Under the pieces are notes generated by a model. The model was not told the origin of the DNA and searched no databases. It saw nothing but the letters and a program-made list of their open reading frames with translations. The position numbers and the translations under genes are program-made. From NCBI GenBank assembly GCA_010671905.1, contig JAAHII010000001.1, forward strand, positions 2,790,001-2,854,000: a stretch of 64,000 bases of DNA. Direction: 5' to 3'. Shown piece by piece: positions 57,007-64,000 of this stretch (position 1 is its first letter; every line of letters begins with the position of its first letter). The stretch comes from Leptolyngbya sp. SIOISBB. Its GTDB lineage: Bacteria > Cyanobacteriota > Cyanobacteriia > Phormidesmidales > Phormidesmidaceae.

Positions 57007-57179
57007 TATATAGAAATGCCTTCAGTGAAACAGCCTTCTATCAAGTCGATCTCCCTTGATCAGAAGCTGATTTTGTCGGAACTACATCCAGGCCAATCCT
57101 ATACACCCATAAAATAGAAGCAGGATAGACCTAGGCCTACCCTGCTTCGAAAATACTATGAAGGGCGATCGCTCTGGCT

Positions 57180-57563
57180 CTAGCGCGTTTTAATCCCTTT
57201 GGCCATATTCCGGAACATATCCATACTGGTGTCAGTATTGGTTTCACGACGCTGAGTCTGAGAACTTTCTGACTGCTGAGATGCAGCAGTCGTCGTTGGC
57301 TGAGATTTGGGCGCTGGCAAACCCTTCTCATCTAGCTCACGCATGTCCATTGCCGAGATTTGACGTACCGATTCCAATTCTTCGGTTTGCCCCTTCTTGC
57401 GAGCAAAGGTGCGCTTAACAACTTTAGATGAACGCATGTATTCAATATCGCCAAAGGTCTTTGCTTCGTCTTCATCTAAGAAGTACGCACCTGTTTGACG
57501 AGGTTGAGGGGCGGAAGGCTGGTTATTGTTTTGGCCGAACAAACCACGAATGAAGCCTGTCAT
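57180..57563 (-). CDS. Conserved cyanobacterial small protein, unknown
   Basis: 127 aa. The N-terminus MTGFIRGLFG is followed by a Q/P-rich linker. The conserved core AYFLDEDEAKTFGDIEYMRSSKVVKRTFARK then precedes a Q/S/T-rich C-terminal half ending MFRNMAKGIKTR. The FLDEDEAK-FG-IEYMR pattern is familiar from cyanobacterial hypotheticals, possibly thylakoid-associated. No enzyme motif. A single gene with ATG at 57563. Confidence 0.75.
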   Translation of the reverse strand: MTGFIRGLFGQNNNQPSAPQPRQTGAYFLDEDEAKTFGDIEYMRSSKVVKRTFARKKGQTEELESVRQISAMDMRELDEKGLPAPKSQPTTTAASQQSESSQTQRRETNTDTSMDMFRNMAKGIKTR

Positions 57564-58084
57564 GAACTTTTTCCTGAGTGTGTGAGCGTCTCTTCACCTA
57601 TCGTAACGTAAACATTAACTTATGGATAGTTTTATGAGAAATCTTTTGGTACTTAGGGGTACTGGCGTCTCCGATTGACCTTATTGGTCAAGAATTGGTG
57701 ACCTATGGAAATTGTGCGGGCAGCATGAGGGCGTTTTAACGCTTCGTTTACAGCGGTTGTGGTGGAGGTGGTATAGCAGTATGCGGAATGCTGAGGTCGG
57801 AATGCGGAATGGCAATACCTGCCAGAAGGCAGTTTCAAAAATCCAGGCAACCTGAGCAAACTGCGGCTTGCTATCTGAGTCCTGTCCCCATGCCGCCATC
57901 ATTACCGGCAACCGACTGAAGGTTTAGTGCCTGCTCGCCATCGTTAATGCTGGCATTAAGTTGAGAAAGGGATTGGCTTGGCTCAGCCTGGATCGCTCTT
58001 CATGTGTTGGTATGAGGCTAGAGCCGCAGTGCAGTATTACGATGTGCGTTGAGCCGTCTTATAACCTCAAAGAGCACATTCCTC
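57564..58084. other. Intergenic region carrying a family-3 repeat
   Basis: About 520 bases. The promoter of the 127-aa gene lies at its left end, the family-3 repeat at 57772-57874, and the promoter of the DUF2584 gene near its right end. No other gene seen. Confidence 0.55.
57772..57874. repeat. Short dispersed repeat, family 3, copy 2
   Basis: About 103 bp starting TATAGCAGTATGCGGAATGC and ending CTGCGGCTTGCTAT. It shares GAGGTCGGAATGCGGA and the end segment AAACTGC with copy 1, and has diverged in the middle. Confidence 0.6.
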
Positions 58085-58348
58085 ATGGGTATGCCTTGTC
58101 AAGTTAACAGTATCCTTAAGCTCTCAGCGTCCCAGGGCTACCCTGACTTACTAAAGCTAGGCGATCGCTACCGAGTTCAAAAGACTGGCTATCGCATCTT
58201 TCCCCTCGACGTGCCCCTCTGCCTGGTCGATGACAACTGGCAGGCTCATGCGGACATCATTATCGAGGAACTCACCTGGAAACAGCAGACCACTCATCTA
58301 CAATTCAGAATTGCCCGCATCTACGATGTTGCCTTTGCGATGAAATAA
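58085..58348 (+). CDS. DUF2584 family protein
   Basis: 87 aa from the ATG at 58085 (MGMPCQVNSILKLSASQGYP). The family pattern continues with LGDRYRVQKTGYRIFPLDVPLCLVDDNW and ARIYDVAF. A small beta-rich soluble protein of unknown function, found in cyanobacteria. The longer frame upstream starts at a TTG without support. Single gene, convergent with the WD40 pseudogene. Confidence 0.85.
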   Translation: MGMPCQVNSILKLSASQGYPDLLKLGDRYRVQKTGYRIFPLDVPLCLVDDNWQAHADIIIEELTWKQQTTHLQFRIARIYDVAFAMK

Positions 58349-58419
58349 GTGTTTCTGCTCTAGCCCCTTTTGATCGGCAGGCTTTAGCTGATCTCAAGCC
58401 CATGAGAATCTCTGCGCAG

Positions 58420-61290
58420 CTAATTTTCAATAGCTCCTAATGCTTGCAAAGAAGCTTTTTGAACCTCACTCAACCCTTTCACCCCGGTAATGTTCATGCC
58501 TTCGTCAGGGCGTGCAGAGCGGAGTGTTTTCAGGCATTCTCCCGTGGCGACATCCCAAAGTTTAATGGTGTCATCGGTACTGCCGCTGGCCAGGGTCTGC
58601 CGATCCGGGCTCCAGGCAACAACCCAAACGGTTCCTTCGTGGCCCTGCAGCACCTTGACACACTCACCGCTGACGGTATTCCATATCCTGACGGTGAAAT
58701 CAGCCGCCCCGCTTGCCAACAATATCCCATCCGGATGCCAAGCAATTTTTCTAATGTGATCGGTGTGCCCCGTTAAGGTGTTTAGACAGACGCCTGTAGC
58801 GGTGTCCCAAAGACGAATCTCGCAGTCATCACTACCTCTGGCCAGCAGGTGCCCCGTCGCGGCTGGGGAAACTGAATCAACCGGTTGCCAAACGATGGTT
58901 CGCACAAAGTTGCGATGTCCTTCGAGGACTCGCAGGCAAGGCCCCTGTTGGCGATGCCAAAGGCGAATTTTCTGATCGTCGCAACCACTGGCTAAGACTT
59001 GACCATCGGGACGCCAAGCAACGGTCCACACCCAGTTGTTGTGTCCTTCTAAACACAGACGGCATTGACCCCTATCGACATCCCAAATGCGCACCGTTTG
59101 ATCGGCAGAACTACTCGCCAGGGTTTGACCATCAGGACTCCAGGCGACAGACCAGACCCAAGAACGATGACCTTCTAAAATTTGGACACACTGACCGGTA
59201 CTGGCTTGCCACAAACGCATGGTGAGATCATCCGAGCCGCTGACCAGGGTCTGGCCATCGGGACTCCAGTCCAAGCCGATAATCCAGCTAGTATGGCCTC
59301 GTAGCGTTTTCAGGCACTGGCCACTACTCGGCTGCCACAAGAGCAAGAGCAAGCGTTGCTGCTACTGGCGAGGGTTTGGCCATCAGGGCTCCAAACGACC
59401 GCCCAAATCCGATTGGTATAGCCGTGTAAGGTGCGGCGACACTCCCGACTCCGCAGTTCCCAAAGTCTGATGGTGCGGTCATGAGAGCCCGTGGCAAACA
59501 GATCGCTGAGCGGGTACCAGGCCACAGACCAGACCAAGTTATTGTCTTGTTGCAGCGTGGTCAGACATTGACCACTGGCCGCATCCCACAGGCGAACGGT
59601 TTGATCATAGGAAGCACTCGCCAGGGTTTTGCCATCGGGACTCCAAGCAACGGAGAAGATGAGGCTTTTATGTCTGGCTAGGGTCATCAGACATTGACCG
59701 CTAGCGATGTCCCAGATTCTAATCTGAGCGGCTTCGCCGCTGCTGGCTCAGCGCTGATTATCGGGGCTCCAGGTAATGGACCAAATTCCCCCCGCATGTC
59801 CCTCCAGGGTTTGTATGCACTGGCCGGTGGTAATATCCCACAGACGAATTGTTTGATCAAAAGACCCGCTAGCCAATATCGGCTGACTAGCGTGCGGGGT
59901 TGTAGAGCTAAAGGCCACAGCATAAACCCAACCGGTGTGTCCGGCTAGAGTGTTAGCACATTCTCCAGTGGCAACCTGCCACAACCGCACGCAGTGATCA
60001 TCCCCACCGCTGGCTAACCATTGGCCGTCAGGGGACCAATCGATCACCCGAATCGTCAAAGGACTCTTTAAGGTGCGCAAACAGGCTCCAGTCTGAATAT
60101 CCCAGAGCTTTAAGGTTCGATCTTCACTACCAGTTGCGAGTGTGCGCCCGTTGGGAGACCAGACCAGACTCCAGATGGCTTCTTTATGGCGCTCAAACGT
60201 CAGGATGGGCTGTCCGTCAGAAACCCTCCACAGGCGCGGTTCTCCATCCATGTCACCCGTTGCTAACAATTGGCCATCGGGGCTAAACGCAAGTGCAATC
60301 AGACTTTCAAACGTTTGAGTAAAAGCGCACCGGACTAAATTGGCATGCTGGAAGTTGACCTGATGTAAATCGACATTCTGCAAATAAGCTTGCCAGATGC
60401 TTAATTCTGAAAAGTCATAGCCTGCTAAGCTGCTTGCCCTTTAATTTGCACAACTGCTCAACTTTAGGTGGGGTGGGACAGGCGAGGACGCCTATCTAAC
60501 GAGTTTTCCCTGTTATCCAAATACGCAAAGTCGATGGGTTTTAGCTTAAATCAACATCGAGGAGATGCAGCAGGTTAATGAGATTACCACCGCCATAGCC
60601 AGGACTACGGATCGTTCGCAGGGTCGTTAGGCTGCTTTGGAGATGGTGTTCAAGCAGGGAAGTCACCCCAAAGGTGGTTTGTAACTGATGGATGATGGGC
60701 TGCCAAAGCAATCTGATTTGACTTTGCCGAACATAGTCTTTGACTGTCGTCTTCAGCAATGCATGACTATTAAACAGGCAAGTGGGCAAGAGGTTATCTG
60801 GTTGGCATAGCTCTTGAAATACTTGCTCAGTCAGCCGATCGCTGACATACTCCATCACCATGGGTTGTTGGGTGTACTGGCTGGCCTGCTTTTCAATCAG
60901 CGATCGCCAGCTCAAGGATTCTAAAGCCGTCAAAATTTTCGTGCGACCGACCTGCGGCACCATATCGGTAGCTAATTCTGAAATTGGGGTCCCCTCTCGA
61001 TTAATTGCGAGCCAATACATGATGCTGCGTTCCAACGCTGAGAGCCGCTCAAACTGCTGATCAAGGAGTCATCGTACCCCATGGAAGACGGAAGCTTCTG
61101 CGGCCAAAAAATGAGCAATCTCACCGTCAAACAGTTCTTTAATCGAGCTAGCCACAATCTTGAGTGCTAAGGGACTGCAGCCGTAGTGCTGGCAAAGCGT
61201 CTGTTTTTGAGCGAGCGAGCCCGCCAACCCTTGGGCCTCAACCATGGCCAAGGCAATCTCTAAGGAACCGCTCAAGGTCAGCGATCGCAT
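58420..61290 (-). pseudogene. Broken NB-ARC/WD40-repeat protein gene
   Basis: Remains of a large signalling-type ATPase with about 14 WD40 repeats. From the 5' side: the end of the NB-ARC region (GCSPLALKIVASSIKELFDGEIAHFL), an in-frame TGA at 61069, the winged-helix part (IMYWLAINREGTPISELATDMVP), the family-2 element at 60426-60548, and a pentapeptide-like stretch (FSELSIWQAYLQNVDLHQVNF). The WD40 repeats follow, with another in-frame TGA at 59748, a frameshift near 59350, and the natural end [21 protein letters not shown]. The first several hundred codons, including the P-loop, are missing beyond the junction at about 61285. Removing the element restores the frame (VDL-AGYDF). Confidence 0.9.
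60426..60548. repeat. Miniature TA-target element, family 2, copy 2, inside the NB-ARC/WD40 pseudogene
   Basis: A 123-bp element with TA at both ends, identical by eye to 32742-32864 in reverse orientation. On the coding strand the flanks are GATT-TA-[element]-TA-GCAGG. One TA plus excision gives GAT TTA GCA GGC, an uninterrupted reading frame. Confidence 0.9.
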
Positions 61291-62405
61291 CTACGAAAAT
61301 GCCAACGAAGGCATCGATACCGTGATTTCTCACAGCTTTAGCTACAAATTAGCGGATCACGTTGAGGAATTACGCTTGTCGACGTGGGACCGCTCACCTG
61401 GTGGCAGCTCCGGTTGGGGTTATCACGGCTATGGCAATGACCAGGCTAATAAGCTCTACGGCAATGTGAAAGACAACAAGCTGAGAGGCTATGGCGGGGC
61501 TGATTTGCTGGTCGGCGATGCCGGTAAAGACACCCTGGAAGACGGCACCGGTAGCGATGCGCTGGATGGGGGTGCGGGTGCCGACCGAATGTATGGGGGC
61601 ACGCAGAGCGATGTCTATTACGTCGATAGCTGGAGCGATGCGGTTTACGAATATGCTGGCGAAGGCGATAACGACGTCGTTTACTCCTGCAGCTTTAGCT
61701 ACAAGCTGGCCCTTAACGTGGAGAGACTCTATTTATCGGAGGGCGCTTCTCCCTATGGTAGGTGTCGGGACTGCTTACAACGGTTATGGCAATGAGCAGA
61801 ACAACTTAATTGAAGGCAACAATCAGAACAATATCCTGACCAGCTATGGCGGCGATGACACCCTCAAAGGCCATGAAGGCAACGACACGCTGAGTGGTGG
61901 CGAAGGGGCGGATCAACTATATGGCAGTGGCGACAACGATGTGCTCGGCGGCTGGGATGGTAACGATTCTCTCTATGGCGGCAGTGGTAACGATCAACTC
62001 TTGGGTGAGGCAGGCCGTGATTTGCGCGTCGGTCACTAGGCGCCTGACGCACTTTATGGTGGCGAACCCAACAGTGATGCCGATCCAAATGCCGCCGCAC
62101 TGGATACGCTAACCGGCGGCGGGGATGCTGATATCTTTGCTTTGGGCAGTGTTGACGACGTTTACTACTCAGGCTCAGGCTATGCCGTGATTACCGATTT
62201 TAGCCAAGTTGAGGGCGATCAAATTTGGGTCCACGGCTCACTCGATGACTATGTGCTGGATACGCACTATGGCCCTGGTGGTAGTAGTGAACAAGACACT
62301 CATATCTTCCGCAATGGTGATTTGATTGGAATGGTGCAGGGTAATACAGAGGTGCCTCTAGGCAACGATATCATCAGCGCGCCAGTACCTAGGCTGGTGG
62401 CTTAG
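61281..62405 (+). pseudogene. RTX-type calcium-binding repeat protein fragment
   Basis: Remains of a secreted RTX (hemolysin-type) protein. It opens without a start codon at IYENANEGIDTVISHSFSYKL, continues with glycine/aspartate nonapeptide repeats (GGADLLVGDAGKDTLEDG, GGAGADRMYGG), and shifts frame near 61757. It then goes on with GGDDTLKGHEGNDTLSGGEGADQLYGSG, meets an in-frame TAG at 62037-62039, and resumes with PDALYGGEPN. It ends with the usual C-terminal region (GDADIFALG, VITDFSQVEGDQIWVHG). GGxGxD repeats bind Ca2+ after type I secretion. The 5' part is lost at the junction with the WD40 pseudogene. Confidence 0.88.
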
Positions 62406-62696
62406 CAGCTTGAGATTGCCCTTGCCCTAATATCCGTTAGTGGTAGGGGCGATCGCTTCTCCTGATTTCCCGATCAGCCTGTCATTGAATGACAATGACT
62501 GAGCTGCATCCGCCAACTCTCCTCATCTTGACAACATTGATACAACGATGGGCATTGCATAATTGCGGTCTGAATTCAACGGTGACTGTTAGATGGAAGG
62601 TCGCGAGGATCAGTCAACTCACATCCGTCAGCATGGCATCAGAAGAGGGCAGCAGAATCACATCATTGGTCTAGATACTGTGTTGATTTTGGCGTG
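62406..62696. other. Interval between RTX and transposase remnants
   Basis: About 290 bases without a supported gene. It may contain one end of the IS110-type element; no inverted repeats were found, as expected for that family. Confidence 0.45.
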
Positions 62697-63681
62697 TCAA
62701 GAACTGCGTGGCAGGAGTTTGCCTGGGTCAAAGGGTTTTCCCGACTTGAGGATGCCATAGATGACGCGCATGAGCTTGTGCATCAAAGCACCAATGACCT
62801 GCATCTTGGCCTTGCCAGCGGCTAAGAGCCGTTCGCCAAAAGCGCGGGCTTGGGGACACCGCCGCCACCAGGTCAGCGCCGGAAAGTAAAGCGCCTTGCG
62901 CAGTCGTCGATTGCCGATTTTGCACAGCCGGGTTTTGCCCTGCACGGAGGTGCCGGAGGTGTGTTCTTGCGGGGTTAGCCCCGCAAAGGCCGCCAGTTGA
63001 CGCGCCGAGGTGAAGTGCTCAATCGACCCGATTTCTGCTAACACCCGTGCGGCCGTGCTCTCCCCGACCCCCCACGATGCTGGTGAGCAATGCCTGCTGG
63101 GACTGGAGTGACTCATGGGCCTGAATATGCTCGCGCAAGCGCTTTTTTACCGTTTCCACCTGCCCCTGCAGAAACTGGATATGGGCGACGATATCGGCTT
63201 CGAAGTCTTGGGGAGTGACTTGGAGACGATTCTTCTCTTCGGTCAGCATGTGCTCTAAGGCATCGAGGCGACGAGTATAGCCTTGTAACTGACTCACCTC
63301 AACTGCCGATGGTTGCCAAGGCGCGGGCTTCCAGGTCACGGCAGAACTGAGCAATTAATTTGGCATCGGCGCGATCACTCTTGGTGCGAGAGAGTTGGCT
63401 TTTACTGTAGCCTTTCACCCGCAACGGATTCACGATACTCACCTGATGTCCCTGTTGATGCAGGGTAGAGGGCGAGGGCATGACCGTAGATGCTGGTCGC
63501 TTCTAAGCAGGCGTGAACCGGTCCCACGCCTGGCTGGTCTAGCCATTGGCTCAGCTGCCGAAAGCCTTCAGTATCGTTGGAGAAGTGCTCATATTTTTGA
63601 ACGTTTGGCGCTTTTCAGCAGGGCCACGTGAAAATCCGTTTTGCTGATATCAATGCCGAGGGGCAGCAACGCTTCACTCAT
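62697..63681 (-). mobile_element. Decayed IS110-family transposase
   Basis: DEDD-type transposase broken by at least three frameshifts. It starts MSEALLPLGIDISKTDF at 63681 (first catalytic Asp). It then passes through YEHFSNDTEGFRQLSQWLDQPG and HACLEATSIYGHALAL (Glu), then VKGYSKSQLSRTKSDRADAKLIAQFC (Asp-x-x-Asp). A coiled stretch follows, and then the C-terminal Transposase_20 domain (GVGESTAARVLAEIGSIEHFTSARQLAAFAGLTPQEHTSG). The catalytic residues are still readable but in separate frames, so it is inactive in cis. Confidence 0.88.
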
Positions 63682-63909
63682 CAGGTTAAGGCTCCGGAAC
63701 GATTAGAACACATCGTCACTCAGCGCTATCCTTGTGAATCCTGGGTCCGTCTTACGAGAAGACGCCCTCTCATACTGTCCAGTCTGCTGACACGATGGGG
63801 ATGGGCAGGCAGTCTGGAAGGCTCTCTATCTAGCTCGCAAACTCACTTAGGCTTGAGGGCCTGTCCAGAGTCACTTCCCAAACCATTATTGCTTGCCCCT
63901 CCCACATAC
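63682..63909. other. Region beside the IS110 remnant
   Basis: About 230 bases with no supported gene. It probably includes the 5' end of the IS110-type element. Confidence 0.4.
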
Positions 63910-64000
63910 AAGGGCCTGTCATCCGGTCGCGGCTAAATCCCTTCAGTAAAGGAACGACAGCCCCTAGCCTATGGCGTGAATGCGGGCGCGGAAATGCTTT
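63910..64000. repeat. Miniature TA-target element, family 1, copy E (cut by window edge)
   Basis: The left 91 bases of the element. It starts AAGGGCCTGTCATC and continues with GGTCGCGGCTAAA, GGAACGACAGCCCCTAGCC and GAATGCGGGCGCGGAAATGC. The TA expected at the left end is AA here. Confidence 0.85.

Noticed and set aside
62697-63681. IS110 remnant as source of the family-1 or family-2 miniature elements
   Set aside because: IS110 elements lack terminal inverted repeats and do not duplicate TA; the miniature elements do.

Overview
The window is a cyanobacterial chromosome segment. The evidence is abundant HIP1 octamers (GCGATCGC), phycobilisome linkers, a paired Flv1/Flv3 flavodiiron system, SbtA/SbtB bicarbonate uptake, ClpC and several cyanobacteria-only protein families (DUF3086, DUF3119, DUF2584, cyAbrB). 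HetR next to a PatX-like RGSGR-repeat protein points to a filamentous strain. A cpeC/D/E-cpeT-cpeR cluster points to phycoerythrin. No nif, heterocyst-envelope or cpeBA genes lie in the window, so heterocyst formation cannot be decided here.

Layout. 1-3.8 kb: minus-strand chaperone locus of a stand-alone DnaK-lid gene, dnaK (DnaK3-like, long disordered tail) and dnaJ (cut by the window edge). 3.9-15 kb: small enzymes, regulators and membrane proteins (GNAT, geranylgeranyl-reductase-like, cyAbrB, Rrf2, cbiB, pyrR, TPR, META-domain protein) with long gene-poor gaps, one of which holds a likely 45-aa membrane microprotein gene. 15-22 kb: the conserved block uppS-dacA-lysA / rimI-clpC. 22-24 kb: small hypotheticals, a DUF218 protein and a TerB/Mo-nitrogenase-C protein. 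24-28 kb: flv3 and flv1, separated by two copies of a miniature TA-target element. 28.5-31.3 kb: a DUF6671 gene and the sbtA-sbtB operon. 31.7-33 kb: decayed sequence with a leucine-rich-repeat remnant. 33.6-38.3 kb: FAD oxidoreductase, patX-like, hetR, metallophosphoesterase. 38.4-42.2 kb: a two-PAS histidine kinase, a site-2 protease with CBS domains, and initiator tRNA-Met.

43-51.3 kb is an antenna island: cpeC, an extra rod linker, cpeD, cpeE, a CpcD-like capping linker, a truncated cpeS remnant, cpeT, cpeR, a linker with two tandem PBS-linker domains, and a membrane-anchored CpcL-type rod-core linker. Together these could build phycoerythrin rods, some of them attached to the membrane through CpcL rather than to an allophycocyanin core. 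Several of these genes have reading-frame irregularities.

51.8-58.4 kb: a PhoH/PIN ATPase and a LOG enzyme, then mlaE-DUF3119-DUF3086 and two small conserved genes. 58.4-64 kb is a graveyard: a roughly 14-repeat NB-ARC/WD40 gene broken by two stops, a frameshift and a miniature element; an RTX gene fragment joined to it head-to-head at a HIP1 octamer; and a frameshifted IS110-type transposase. Three families of short dispersed elements (about 100-130 bp) occur in the window, two of them with clear TA target duplications.
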